A stretch of 64,000 nt of DNA. It comes from Aneurinibacillus sp. Ricciae_BoGa-3 (GTDB lineage Bacteria; Bacillota; Bacilli; Aneurinibacillales; Aneurinibacillaceae). Numbering within the stretch: position 1 is the first letter of the stretch; each line of letters starts with the position of its first letter. The DNA lies in contig NZ_CP116888.1 of assembly GCF_028421645.1 (NCBI RefSeq), positions 372,001-436,000 of the forward strand, in the 5' to 3' direction. A model generated the notes under the pieces. The model saw nothing but the letters and a program-made list of their open reading frames with translations, was not told the DNA's origin and made no database searches. Shown here one piece after another: positions 1-8,114 of this stretch. Position numbers and translations under genes: made by a program.

Positions 1-301
1 GATGGATTATTTATCGCACGCAAAAATGGGGCAACCACCTTTATTCTTGATGGTCTCCGAAAACCTTTTTGTGGGTGTTCAAAAAACGGTAAAGATGGAG
101 AATACCGTTGTCATTTCTTTTATCGATGTTTTTCCTGATAGTGTATCGGGAAGCAAGGCATACCTCATGAAGAGAATGCCCGACAAAAATTATATACCTT
201 TACCGATGTCTCAAGTCACCTCTGAAACCATGGAAACCTTACAAAAAGAAAGCAAACAAATCATTAACCATTTTATCCGTCAGATGGATTTTCTACGATA
301 A
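1..301 (+). CDS. 3' end of an unknown gene, probable frameshift
   Basis: The window opens inside a gene. From base 1 one frame reads DGLFIARKNGATTFILDGL, which looks like a beta-rich domain, but it stops at 136-138. The next frame is open to the TAA at 299-301 and carries a natural-looking C-terminus ending in RQMDFLR. Removing one T from the T5 run at 66-70 joins the two into one ~99-residue tail. The alternative is a 99-residue protein starting at the ATG at base 2, but no ribosome binding site is visible within the window. I do not recognise the family. A hairpin terminator follows at 329-351. Confidence 0.5.
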   Translation, partial: MDYLSHAKMGQPPLFLMVSENLFVGVQKTVKMENTVVISFIDVFPDSVSGSKAYLMKRMPDKNYIPLPMSQVTSETMETLQKESKQIINHFIRQMDFLR

Positions 302-328
302 ACAAGAAACTGAATAGAAACAAAAAAA

Positions 329-351
329 AAGACATGTGAATCACATGTCTT
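329..351. terminator. Bidirectional hairpin terminator
   Basis: Stem AAGACATGTG (329-338) pairs with CACATGTCTT (342-351). An A-run precedes it and T-rich sequence follows, so it can serve both the gene ending at 301 and the minus-strand gene ending at 341, whose stop codon lies inside the hairpin. Confidence 0.7.
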
Positions 352-667
352 CTTTGTTTATTACCAACTGTCGAATAGTTGGACTTTCATTCTTAGTAGG
401 TGCATCGTCTACAGAATCTAAAATACTATTGTTGAGATTATTTATCATCGTCATCTGCAAGAAATGGTCACTACTCCGATTCTCATTTTTTGATGATGGA
501 ATCGGAGTAGTAGGAGTCGCATGCTTTGTCGCCACATGCTCCCGTGAGGAAGGGTGAGGCTTTGGTTGGTGTGCTAGCTTTTGTTCCTTATGGGCTTGCT
601 CTGTGTGGCTTGTCTGCACATTTGGTTCTGAACCAAATAGGCTTTTTATCCAGTTGATAAGGCTCAT
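341..667 (-). CDS. Small hydrophilic protein with amphipathic N-terminus
   Basis: 108 residues with no recognised domain. The first 12 residues (MSLINWIKSLFG) could form an amphipathic membrane-associating helix. The rest is rich in Ser, Thr, Pro, His and Lys and probably disordered. The start is supported by TAGGAGTCC upstream. It lies 29 bases downstream of the TlpA-like lipoprotein gene on the same strand and probably shares its promoter at 1399-1427, so a cell-envelope role is a reasonable guess. Function unknown. Confidence 0.6.
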   Translation of the reverse strand: MSLINWIKSLFGSEPNVQTSHTEQAHKEQKLAHQPKPHPSSREHVATKHATPTTPIPSSKNENRSSDHFLQMTMINNLNNSILDSVDDAPTKNESPTIRQLVINKEDM

Positions 668-696
668 AATAGGACTCCTATATCCATTTTAAATGT

Positions 697-1353
697 TTAT
701 TTTTTTATGGTGGCTGGACTATTTCCGTTTGTATGGAAAGCTAAGTCTGCCATACTGCTTAACACTTGGCTATCTGCGCTTCCTACATGTATAAATTGAA
801 TGTAGCCTTCTTTATCAACAAAAAGAAAAGTCGGGGTAAAGGTGATGTTGTAATTCATAGCAACGGTTGTCATACCTTCACCTGCGAGAATCTGACCGTC
901 CCGTTTATAATGATTTTGCTTGAAAAAGAGTTCGGCTTGTTGTTTGGTTTCGTTCGGGAAAATGGTGAACACCTTTACATCTGGTCGGCTTGCCTTGAAC
1001 ACTTCAACTTGAGGAAAGGTTTCAATACAAGCGGGACAATTGGTTAGGGCAAATTCCAGCACAACGTTTTGTCCTTTTAACTTACTTAATTGAACACCCT
1101 GACCGTCTAGACTTTTTAATGTGAAATCAGGAGCTTGAGTACCGATAAACTTTTGAGCATAACTTTTCTCGTCAGCATTAGGAAATAGAGTATTAAAATC
1201 CAATTTATTGCTGATTTTTTTATTGGTATCGGTAGGCTGATTTTGTGCCGTTGTAGCTTGTGGTGAAGATGAAGAGGATGGTGTGGCTGTAGAACAACCT
1301 GCTGTCGTCAACATCATGGCAAACAATGATAAAGCGATGACTTTTTTCTTCAT
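697..1353 (-). CDS. TlpA/ResA-like thioredoxin-fold lipoprotein
   Basis: About 218 residues. The N-terminus is a lipoprotein signal with lipobox LTTAGC, followed by a Ser/Thr-rich linker (about residues 25-50) and a redoxin domain with GTQAPDFTLKSLDG, the redox motif NCPAC near the middle and a cis-Pro region TFTPTFLFVD. This fits a membrane-anchored extracytoplasmic thiol-disulfide oxidoreductase of the TlpA/ResA type. The ATG at 1353 is chosen because GGAGGT at 1361-1366 lies seven bases upstream; the in-frame TTG at 1359 is too close to it. It might keep disulfides right in the secretion channel or secreted proteins of this element, but that is inference. The probable -35/-10 is at 1399-1427. 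Confidence 0.85.
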   Translation of the reverse strand: MKKKVIALSLFAMMLTTAGCSTATPSSSSSPQATTAQNQPTDTNKKISNKLDFNTLFPNADEKSYAQKFIGTQAPDFTLKSLDGQGVQLSKLKGQNVVLEFALTNCPACIETFPQVEVFKASRPDVKVFTIFPNETKQQAELFFKQNHYKRDGQILAGEGMTTVAMNYNITFTPTFLFVDKEGYIQFIHVGSADSQVLSSMADLAFHTNGNSPATIKK

Positions 1354-1398
1354 AATCAATACCTCCTTCTGTTAAGTTATGTAGTCTTTTATACGGTA

Positions 1399-1427
1399 AA
1401 TATATCACCTATATTACTTATAGTCAA
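1399..1427 (-). promoter_or_regulatory. Promoter with operator-like -35 for the lipoprotein operon
   Basis: On the minus strand TTGACT (1427-1422), 17-base spacer, TATATT (1404-1399). The -35 is part of TTGACTATAAGTAA, a variant of the palindrome TTGACTATAGTCAA found at many promoters in this window. Confidence 0.7.
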
Positions 1428-1465
1428 TAAAATAAAAACGAATTATAAAGACAAAACAAAATACC

Positions 1466-1507
1466 TATAATGTAAGAACACAAACAAAAACAGGTGAATT
1501 TATTTAC
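1466..1507 (+). promoter_or_regulatory. -10 box and AACAGGT leader motif
   Basis: TATAAT at 1466-1471 is followed by AACAGGTGAATTTATTTAC (from about 1489), one copy of a leader motif shared with the genes at 33699, 35454, 50937, 56782 and 61375. The -35 is weak. Confidence 0.45.
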
Positions 1508-1531
1508 ATAGCACAGGAAGGATGTTTACTT

Positions 1532-2025
1532 ATGAAGAACGTTAATTTTTTAGGGAAAAAATGCGTGTACTTTAAGCACATTTCTCACATTGTTATCGAT
1601 GAACTGGATATTTTTCATCACACAGCAATGGATTTGGAGTACGGGGAAAAGAGTGAAAACGGTGAGTACAACCTTCTTACAGAAGACCAACTTGCTCAAA
1701 TTTACTTGGGGAAGGGCAAGGGTGTTTTGTATAAAGGCTACATTGTTTTTGAAGCGGATTTGATTGAGAATAACGAACATTATGATGCCTTTTATTCCTT
1801 ATATGGCTGGATTAAAAAGAACTATGAAGCCTATCTCAATGGAGTGGTGTTTCATTCCTTGAAAGATAAATTCCAGTTTAACCAGGTTAAATCCATAATT
1901 ATGCTCTATCAATCAGGATTTTTTTAAGTGACAAACTCCAAACGAAGTTGGGAAATTATTTAAACAAAGAAGCGGTAGAAATGGTGATAAATGAAGTACA
2001 CCAAACGATGAAGAAGGCAGGTTAA
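1532..2025 (+). CDS. Unknown protein, frameshifted near its C-terminus
   Basis: As written, the frame from ATG 1532 ends at 1927 (131 residues, ending QSGFF). One T missing from the T7 run at 1920-1926 would let it read on as LSDKLQTKLGNYLNK to the TAA at 2023-2025, directly at the terminator, giving about 164 residues. This makes the whole stretch up to the terminator coding, so I annotate it as one gene. SD-like AGGAAGGA lies nine bases upstream. No family is recognised; the protein is soluble, mixed alpha/beta and rich in aromatic residues. Confidence 0.55.
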
Positions 2026-2042
2026 ACTCCTGCCTTTTTTTA
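2014..2042 (+). terminator. Rho-independent terminator
   Basis: AAGGCAGG (2014-2021) pairs with CCTGCCTT (2029-2036), followed by a T-run. It overlaps the presumed real stop codon of the gene at 1532. Confidence 0.85.
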
Positions 2043-2160
2043 TTGACTTAATATAGGGCTTGTCAATGGTTGAAAACATATTGACAATAAAACAAATTGA
2101 ACAAATCTACACTTTAATCTAAAGTTGATACATAAGCCCTGAAAGGAGTGAAACCTACCG

Positions 2161-2763
2161 TTGTTACTTACAAATGAAGAAAAAAATCAAATTGCAGAAG
2201 AAAACTACTCACTGGTTTTTTATGTAGTCAAGATGTTTCAAAACTCTGGTGTTTCTTATGATGAATTGGTGAGCATTGCTATGGTGGGATACGCCAAAGC
2301 CTTGAACGCCTTCGATACAGAACGAAACGTTAAATTCTCCACTTACTCGATTAATTGCATACGAAATGAAATTTTATTTTTCCTCCGAAAAGAAAAAGGT
2401 CATATGCGAAACAATGTATCACTGAATACCGTCCTGTCTATCGACAAAAACGGGAACAATCTCTCCCTTGAAGAGACCGTAAGTACCCAAGATAATGACG
2501 AGAATTCCTTAGAAGAAGATGTGATGGTTGCCGATGATGTTAAGTTCCTAACACTAGCATTAGACCATCTTACAACAAAAGAAAAATATATTATTATAAA
2601 CCGTTATGGCTTAAATGGATGTGACATTCAAACACAAAAAGAAATTGCAAATCATATCGGGATGTCGCAAGCCAATGTTAGTAAAATGGAAAAGAGTATC
2701 TTAGATAAAGTAAAAAGAATACTAAAAGAACAGTACAATATGGAAGATATCCTTCTCGACTAA
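2161..2763 (+). CDS. Sigma-70 family factor, SigE/SigK-like
   Basis: 200 residues starting at TTG with AAAGGAGTG upstream. Region 2 is visible at about residues 35-80 (ELVSIAMVGYAKALNAFD, then FSTYSINCIRNEILFFLRK), then a linker SIDKNGNNLSLEETV, which resembles the corresponding part of sporulation sigma factors SigE/SigK. Region 4 lies at about 145-190 with LTTKEKYIIINRYGL and the helix-turn-helix QKEIANHIGMSQANVSK. It lacks the pro-sequence of SigE/SigK, so it should be active without processing. It probably redirects host RNA polymerase to promoters on this element. The small -10 and -35 signals near 2043-2110 are not convincing. Confidence 0.88.
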   Translation: MLLTNEEKNQIAEENYSLVFYVVKMFQNSGVSYDELVSIAMVGYAKALNAFDTERNVKFSTYSINCIRNEILFFLRKEKGHMRNNVSLNTVLSIDKNGNNLSLEETVSTQDNDENSLEEDVMVADDVKFLTLALDHLTTKEKYIIINRYGLNGCDIQTQKEIANHIGMSQANVSKMEKSILDKVKRILKEQYNMEDILLD

Positions 2764-2844
2764 CCCCCGTATTATTGCTCCTTCATCCACACACTCTCTA
2801 CCTTTACGGTCTGAACTAATGCTGTTATAATTATAATCGCCAAT

Positions 2845-2875
2845 AATACTATAGTCAAAGTATAATATTTATATT
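2845..2875 (+). promoter_or_regulatory. Operator-like element before the clpX-like gene
   Basis: AATACTATAGTCAA at 2845-2858 matches the right half of the recurrent palindrome. TATAAT (2861-2866) and TATATT (2870-2875) follow, but spacing from a -35 is not canonical, so the exact promoter is uncertain. Confidence 0.4.
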
Positions 2876-2974
2876 ATATAGTATTTATTTTATAGAAGCA
2901 GATGATTAATCGTGAAAATAGAAATCAAATAAAAGGTTTTGGACCTTAATTTTGATAGGGAGGGAGTGATACGT

Positions 2975-4153
2975 TTGCCTAAACACTGTTCCTTTTGTGG
3001 AAGAACAGAAAATACCAATGTAGAGATTCTTGAAGGAGTCGAGGCAACTATCTGCAGAGAATGTGCGTTGGCTTCTTTAGAAACCTTTGATGAAAGTACA
3101 GAAGATATCATCCTACAACCGAATGCCGTTTTAAAACCGCACCAGATTAAAGAACAATTAGATAAATATGTGATTGGACAGGAAGATGCGAAAAAAATTC
3201 TTTCGGTTGCGGTATACAACCACTATAAACGGATTCATTCCAAATCAAAAGTAGACATACAAAAAACGAATGTCATGATGCTTGGCGAAACAGGTTCAGG
3301 AAAAACCTATCTCATGCAGACACTCGCCAAAATTCTAAATGTACCACTCGTCATCGTAGATGCCACATCCTTAACTGAAGCGGGATATGTGGGAGAAGAC
3401 GTGGAATCCATTTTAGAAAAACTTTTGAAAAAAGCAAATAACGATATCGAACGAGCGCAAAAAGGCATCGTTTATATTGATGAAATTGATAAATTAGCGA
3501 ATCAAACGAAAGATGGTAGGAAGAGCACAAAAGACATTTCGGGTGAAGGTGTACAACAAGCCCTCTTAAAAATGATTGAGGATAGTGAAGTAACCATTGG
3601 TTTGGGAGAATCAATGATGTCGAAACGAAAGGTTCTTCTACAAACAAAAAACATTTTGTTTGTATGTGGTGGAGCATTTGTTGGCATCCAAGACCTCGTT
3701 AAAAATCGGTTAACACCACAAAAATCAATGAACATTGGTTTTCAATCCACTATCCACAAAATAGAACCCACAGTTGAGTACGACAAGGAAATCAGCCAAC
3801 AAGACATCATTGAGTTCGGCTTTATTCCAGAGTTTGTAGGTAGAATTCCCGTTATTGCCACGCTTAACCCTCTTACCAAAGAAGACCTTTCACAAATTTT
3901 AGTTAAACCGAAAAACTCCATCATCAAACAATACCAAGCCTTATTTAGAATGGATGGTGTCAAACTCACCTTTCACCAAAGTGCCATTGAATACATTGTG
4001 GAAGAAGCCTTTAAGAAAAAGGTCGGAGCCAGAGGATTACGTGGCGTTATCGAAAGAAAAATGAATGAGTTGATGTTTGAGTTACCCAAGCAGTCGGACA
4101 TTAAATCCTACGTGATTACAAAGGAAACACTCACAAATCCATTCCATCTTTAG
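2975..4153 (+). CDS. clpX: ClpX-like AAA+ unfoldase
   Basis: About 392 residues, close to chromosomal ClpX (about 420). An N-terminal C4 zinc finger (CSFCG and CRECA) is followed by Walker A GETGSGKT, pore loop GYVGEDVE, Walker B GIVYIDEIDKLA, and the sensor 2/C-domain motif GARGLRGVIE. An IGF tripeptide (MNIGFQS) is in the position of the loop that docks ClpX on ClpP, so it can probably feed substrates to host ClpP. The start is taken as TTG 2975 because AGGGAGGGAG lies just upstream; an upstream in-frame TTG at 2939 has no such site. A plasmid copy suggests an altered substrate choice, perhaps regulators or replication proteins. Confidence 0.9.
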   Translation: MPKHCSFCGRTENTNVEILEGVEATICRECALASLETFDESTEDIILQPNAVLKPHQIKEQLDKYVIGQEDAKKILSVAVYNHYKRIHSKSKVDIQKTNVMMLGETGSGKTYLMQTLAKILNVPLVIVDATSLTEAGYVGEDVESILEKLLKKANNDIERAQKGIVYIDEIDKLANQTKDGRKSTKDISGEGVQQALLKMIEDSEVTIGLGESMMSKRKVLLQTKNILFVCGGAFVGIQDLVKNRLTPQKSMNIGFQSTIHKIEPTVEYDKEISQQDIIEFGFIPEFVGRIPVIATLNPLTKEDLSQILVKPKNSIIKQYQALFRMDGVKLTFHQSAIEYIVEEAFKKKVGARGLRGVIERKMNELMFELPKQSDIKSYVITKETLTNPFHL

Positions 4154-4176
4154 GGACTACGAAATGTAGTCCTTTT
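4154..4176 (+). terminator. Rho-independent terminator
   Basis: GGACTAC (4154-4160) pairs with GTAGTCC (4166-4172), then TTTT, directly after the clpX-like stop codon. Confidence 0.8.
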
Positions 4177-4207
4177 ACATTAGCTTAAGAAAGGAGCATC
4201 CGATTAG

Positions 4208-5014
4208 TTGTCTTATAATTCCGTGAAATGGAGTGGGAGTAAAAAAAGCCAAGCAAAAGAAATTATTCGTCATTTTCCTTCCGAAATAAACACCTATTAT
4301 GAACCATTCTTAGGAAGTGCCTCTGTCTTATTTGAACTTCTTCACTCGGATAAACAAGTAAAACGATATGTAGCCAGCGACAAGTGCAAACCCCTCATTG
4401 ACATCTACCGTTCCATTCAACAAACACCTGAGGCCCTAATCGATTCCTACCGAACAAAATGGGAATCTCTTCAATCCATCGGACAAGATTATTATTATCA
4501 AGTCCGAAAAGAGTTCAATCAAGAGCATCAGCCCGATGATTTTTTGTTTTTAACTCGTACGTGTATTAACGGGCTAATCCGTTTTAATCAAAAGGGAGAG
4601 TTTAATAGCTCTTTTCACTTCACAAGAAAAGGGATTCATCCTGATACCCTTGCTTCTATTATTTTGGACTGGTCAAAGAAAATTGAGCAAGTCGAATTTA
4701 TTCATCAAGAATACCAGGAGTTCAACTTACAATCAGGAGATTTTGTGTATGCTGACCCTCCCTATTTCGGTACAAAAGGCATGTACTTTGAAACCATTGA
4801 CTACGAACAGTTTTGGTCATGGTTAGAAGCACTACCCTGTAGCTTTGCGTTAAGTTTTGACGGTATTCAAGGAAATGAAGATAAAACCCACCAAGTTCCG
4901 AACTCGTTATATACCCAACACCTGTATCTCTATTCAGGGGTAAGCAGTTTCCGTCGGTTAAAAAACCAGGGAGCCGTCGGGGTTCAGGAAAGTTTATATC
5001 TTAATATTAAATAA
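4208..5014 (+). CDS. Dam-type N6-adenine DNA methyltransferase
   Basis: 268 residues, TTG start after AAAGGAGCATCC. D12-class motifs are present: KWSGSKKSQ near the N-terminus, the AdoMet motif EPFLGSASVLFEL at about residue 33 and the catalytic DPPY in VYADPPYFGT at about residue 179. The second position of the usual PFxGxG loop is Ala (GSAS), a mild deviation. The enzyme should methylate adenine in a short DNA site, in the cytoplasm. No restriction endonuclease is next to it, so it may protect the element from host restriction or mark its own DNA. It is followed 13 bases later by the NlpC/P60 gene, probably co-transcribed. Confidence 0.88.
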   Translation: MSYNSVKWSGSKKSQAKEIIRHFPSEINTYYEPFLGSASVLFELLHSDKQVKRYVASDKCKPLIDIYRSIQQTPEALIDSYRTKWESLQSIGQDYYYQVRKEFNQEHQPDDFLFLTRTCINGLIRFNQKGEFNSSFHFTRKGIHPDTLASIILDWSKKIEQVEFIHQEYQEFNLQSGDFVYADPPYFGTKGMYFETIDYEQFWSWLEALPCSFALSFDGIQGNEDKTHQVPNSLYTQHLYLYSGVSSFRRLKNQGAVGVQESLYLNIK

Positions 5015-5027
5015 CTAAGGAGGACAT

Positions 5028-6092
5028 ATGAAAGAGTTTAAGAAACTCCCAATCGGAATGTTGCTTACATTTGGTTTATTAACGGGAACAACGGTCTATG
5101 CACAAGCAGATGTAGGGGTAGCAACCAGTGATTTTGCTGTAAAAGATAAAGCTGGAAATGTGGTGATGCAATATAAGATGAATCAAAAGGTGTCCATTCA
5201 AAAAGAGACGGAAACCGCTTATACCATCACCGTTAATGACAACAACTATCAAGTAGAAAAAAACAATATCCTAAAGACCATCAAGCAGGAAGAACAATCT
5301 CTTCGAGTCAATGCAGATGGGGCTTCCTTAAAGAATACGCCATCTTTATTTGGGAATACCATTGAGAACTTGAATAAAGGGGAAACGGTTTACCGAATCA
5401 AAGGAATGGATGCACAAGGAAAATGGATAAAAGTGAGAACAACACAAGGAGTGGAGGGATGGGTATACAATCCTTCCTTTGATGAAAACTATAATGAAAC
5501 GCCTGTTTCCACTAAAGGATATATGCTAGGCAGTGCAGAGGAAGGGTATGGCATTCTTGATGGAAATGAAATCGAAATAGATGGATTTGAAAACGCAACG
5601 TACAAAGTAAAAACCCAAGGAAAATATATTTTTATTCCGAAAGACTTCGTTTCATTTACACCACCATTAAATCAAATGATTCACCCACAACCAGTTCAAA
5701 CACCTCCTCAAAATCTGACGCATAACGATGCGTTAGCCAATCGAATTTTAAATGAAGCGTACAAACATCTTGGAAAACCGTACGTGTGGGGCGCAACGGG
5801 ACCTGACACATTCGATTGCTCTGGTTTGGTTCAATATGTTTTTGCAAAAGAAGGCGTTATTGTTCCTCGAACTACAAGCGAACAATTTGCTCTGGGTATA
5901 CCGATTGACACCAACCATTTACAAGCAGGAGACCTTCTCTTTTTCCAAACCTATGAACCAGGTGCATCACATGTTGGCATTTATATCAAAGACAACAAAT
6001 TCATAAATGCGGTGGGGGAAAGGGTCACTATCTCTGATTTACAAGCCCCTTATTTCGCTACCCGCTATTTAGGTGCAAAAAGGATGTTTTAA
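5028..6092 (+). CDS. Secreted SH3b-NlpC/P60 cell-wall hydrolase
   Basis: 354 residues. A signal peptide (about residues 1-26, ending VYAQA) is followed by SH3b-like segments (about 30-210; one reads GWVYNPSF) and a C-terminal NlpC/P60 domain (about 235-354) with catalytic Cys in DCSGLVQYVF and His in SHVGIYI. The third polar position is Asn (FINAV). It should cut peptide cross-links in peptidoglycan outside the cell. It lies just upstream of the type IV secretion operon and could open the wall for the transfer channel. Clear site AAGGAGGACAT before ATG 5028. Confidence 0.9.
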   Translation: MKEFKKLPIGMLLTFGLLTGTTVYAQADVGVATSDFAVKDKAGNVVMQYKMNQKVSIQKETETAYTITVNDNNYQVEKNNILKTIKQEEQSLRVNADGASLKNTPSLFGNTIENLNKGETVYRIKGMDAQGKWIKVRTTQGVEGWVYNPSFDENYNETPVSTKGYMLGSAEEGYGILDGNEIEIDGFENATYKVKTQGKYIFIPKDFVSFTPPLNQMIHPQPVQTPPQNLTHNDALANRILNEAYKHLGKPYVWGATGPDTFDCSGLVQYVFAKEGVIVPRTTSEQFALGIPIDTNHLQAGDLLFFQTYEPGASHVGIYIKDNKFINAVGERVTISDLQAPYFATRYLGAKRMF

Positions 6093-6108
6093 AGCATCCT
6101 TTTTTGTT
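6077..6108 (+). terminator. Rho-independent terminator
   Basis: AAAAAGGATG (6077-6086) pairs with CATCCTTTTT (6095-6104) followed by more T. The NlpC/P60 stop codon lies in the loop. Confidence 0.85.
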
Positions 6109-6185
6109 TGGAATCAAACCTCATGGCATGATAATGATAGCTTATTTGCATATAGTATATAGAACACTGTAGAACGATTATAGTG

Positions 6186-6214
6186 TTGATGTAAAAATCG
6201 TTCCTTTCTATAAT
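6186..6214 (+). promoter_or_regulatory. Promoter of the type IV secretion operon
   Basis: TTGATG (6186-6191), 17-base spacer, TATAAT (6209-6214). It does not carry the recurrent palindrome, so transfer genes may be controlled separately. Confidence 0.7.
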
Positions 6215-6246
6215 AAAAATACATTACGAAGAGGAGGTGAACAAAA

Positions 6247-6687
6247 GTGACTGCAATTAAAAATAAAAAATTTTCAATGGGTATTGTAGTGGCAATGATT
6301 CTAGCTCTTTTTATGGTATTCGGTCATCCAATTGCATCCCATGCGGCTAGTGGTGCTGGAGTTGGTGATTTATCAGTTAGCATTAACCCTGGAACTGGAA
6401 CTGGCGGTTCTACCATGAATTTTAAAGGTGTATCTGATTCTAAAGACACAAACGCTTGGAATACCCTCCTTTCTAAATATAGAAACTTCATTGTTGGTAT
6501 TTCTGGTATCGGTGCGGTTTCCATGATTGCGTTTTTCATCGTGCAATTTATGAAATTGGGTGCATCCGCTGGTAATCCACAAGCTAGAAGCCAAGCCTTA
6601 ACGGGTGTTCTTTGGACTGGATTAGCCGCCGCTGGACTTGGTGCAGTATCCATTATCGTTGGATTCTTCTACAACTCCGTCAACTAA
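6247..6687 (+). CDS. Pilin-like (VirB2-type) small membrane protein
   Basis: 146 residues, GTG start after GAGGAGGTGA. A signal-like segment at 10-35 ends SHAAS, a Gly/Ser-rich stretch follows, then two hydrophobic helices at about 78-100 and 118-143. This layout (signal, two membrane helices, first gene of a PrgI/VirB4 operon) fits the VirB2/pilin-like protein of Gram-positive type IV secretion systems. The sequence itself is not diagnostic. A second protein of this layout is encoded at 15796. Confidence 0.7.
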   Translation: MTAIKNKKFSMGIVVAMILALFMVFGHPIASHAASGAGVGDLSVSINPGTGTGGSTMNFKGVSDSKDTNAWNTLLSKYRNFIVGISGIGAVSMIAFFIVQFMKLGASAGNPQARSQALTGVLWTGLAAAGLGAVSIIVGFFYNSVN

Positions 6688-6742
6688 CTTTCCCGTGCAT
6701 ACAAATAAACTGCAAAAGAAAAGCCAATGAAGGAGGTGAATA

Positions 6743-7096
6743 GTGTCAATGGCTTCCAAAACGGAGGCTGTTGGCACTTTTTCTATGAGAGTGTATAACA
6801 TTCCGCCTAACATGAATGAAAAAGAAAAAGTCATAGGCGGTATTTTAAATCTTAACCAATTTTTTTGGGTTTTAGGTGGATTGGCGTTAGGAGCATCTGT
6901 TTTTGGGATTATCTATAGCCTAACAAAAATTGGTGGTCTTGCACTTACGATGGGCGGTCTTTTTTGTCTATCAGGTGCGCCATTCGCCCTTTACAAAAAA
7001 CATGGACTCACCCTGTTTCAATATCTCACCCGAAAAAGACGTTTCAAGAAAAAAACACAAAAGTTACCCAATATGCGAAAAGAGGTGAAGTTATAA
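6743..7096 (+). CDS. prgI: PrgI family type IV secretion protein (VirB3-like)
   Basis: 117 residues. MRVYNIPPNMNEKEKVIGG, followed by NQFFWVLGG and two membrane helices (about 36-80), is typical of the PrgI family, which takes the VirB3 place in Gram-positive conjugation systems. GTG 6743 is preferred over ATG 6749 because AAGGAGGTGA at 6730-6739 is better spaced. It overlaps functionally with the next gene, which starts two bases after its stop. Confidence 0.85.
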   Translation: MSMASKTEAVGTFSMRVYNIPPNMNEKEKVIGGILNLNQFFWVLGGLALGASVFGIIYSLTKIGGLALTMGGLFCLSGAPFALYKKHGLTLFQYLTRKRRFKKKTQKLPNMRKEVKL

Positions 7097-7097
7097 G

Positions 7098-8099
7098 GTG
7101 GCACTGCCAATTATTATGTTGGTTGTCTTTATTCTTGTATTTGGTGGCATGATTTATGCCGTAATGAAGCAATTGAATAAAACAGACCCAACCAAAGCCG
7201 ATACATCCACAGTTGACAACATTTCAACTGCCCAGGAATTTCTTCCTTTTGAGGATATTAAGGATAACATGATTATCATGGGTGGTCATAAATACCGCGC
7301 TGTTATTGAAGCTTCTTCTACGAACTATAACCTCAAAACGGACAATGAAAAAGAATTGATTGAAATCTCCTTTCAACGTTTCCTCAATTCATTAACATTT
7401 CCTGTCACCTTCTACATCCAAACAAAAGTCATGGATAATACCAAAATGTTGAGTCTGATGGAAGAAGAATTAAAAGCCGCTGTTAAGCAATTTCCGAACC
7501 TGGAAGATTACGCAAACATTTATTACAGCGAAATGAGCAATTTGAATTCATACATCGGAAACAACAAGCAAAAGAAAAAGTACATTATCGTTCCGTACGA
7601 AGAAGCGATTACGCTTGCGGATTTATCTGACGACGAAAAATATGATTACTCGGTTAAAGAGCTTCACACCAGAGCTTCCATAATTGTTGACGGACTCAGT
7701 TCTGTTGGTGTAAAAGCGAAGATTTTAGACACCAAAGAACTGGCGGAACTGGTTTATTCCACCTATCACAAAGACAACTATGCTCAAGTTGAGAACATCG
7801 TCAACGGCGACTTTTTATCATTACTTACCCAATCAACAGAGAGAAAAATTGAAAATCTCACTGAAGATGCCAAACTGGATTGGATTTTGTATGAAGCACA
7901 AATGCGCTTGAAGACTGAACTTCTAGGTGAAACCGTTCCTGATTTTATCAGAGTAAATGTTGAAAAAGCGATTGCTGATTTGGACAGGCTTCGAGACCAA
8001 ACCAGTGGTTATTATCGTCAGACTGATTCTGACCTATCCATCGATTTTGACGAAGACGATGAAATCTCAATGAACAACCATCTAAATACGAAAAGGTAA
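7098..8099 (+). CDS. Membrane-anchored protein resembling a detached VirB4 N-terminal domain
   Basis: 333 residues, GTG start. A single membrane helix (about 2-24) is followed by an acidic linker and an alpha/beta domain with FLPFEDIKDNMIIMGGHKYRA, a segment like the beta-strand entry of VirB4/TraC N-terminal domains, then a long helical region. No Walker motif is present. It sits between PrgI and a short VirB4 ATPase, so I infer that this protein supplies the N-terminal, membrane-facing part of VirB4. The match is by layout and pattern only; it could instead be an accessory channel protein. Confidence 0.6.
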   Translation: MALPIIMLVVFILVFGGMIYAVMKQLNKTDPTKADTSTVDNISTAQEFLPFEDIKDNMIIMGGHKYRAVIEASSTNYNLKTDNEKELIEISFQRFLNSLTFPVTFYIQTKVMDNTKMLSLMEEELKAAVKQFPNLEDYANIYYSEMSNLNSYIGNNKQKKKYIIVPYEEAITLADLSDDEKYDYSVKELHTRASIIVDGLSSVGVKAKILDTKELAELVYSTYHKDNYAQVENIVNGDFLSLLTQSTERKIENLTEDAKLDWILYEAQMRLKTELLGETVPDFIRVNVEKAIADLDRLRDQTSGYYRQTDSDLSIDFDEDDEISMNNHLNTKR

Positions 8100-8114
8100 G
8101 GAGGAATGTGAGAA

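Noticed and set aside
4208-5014. Restriction-modification system around the Dam-like gene
   Set aside because: No endonuclease-like gene is adjacent; neighbours are ClpX and a wall hydrolase.
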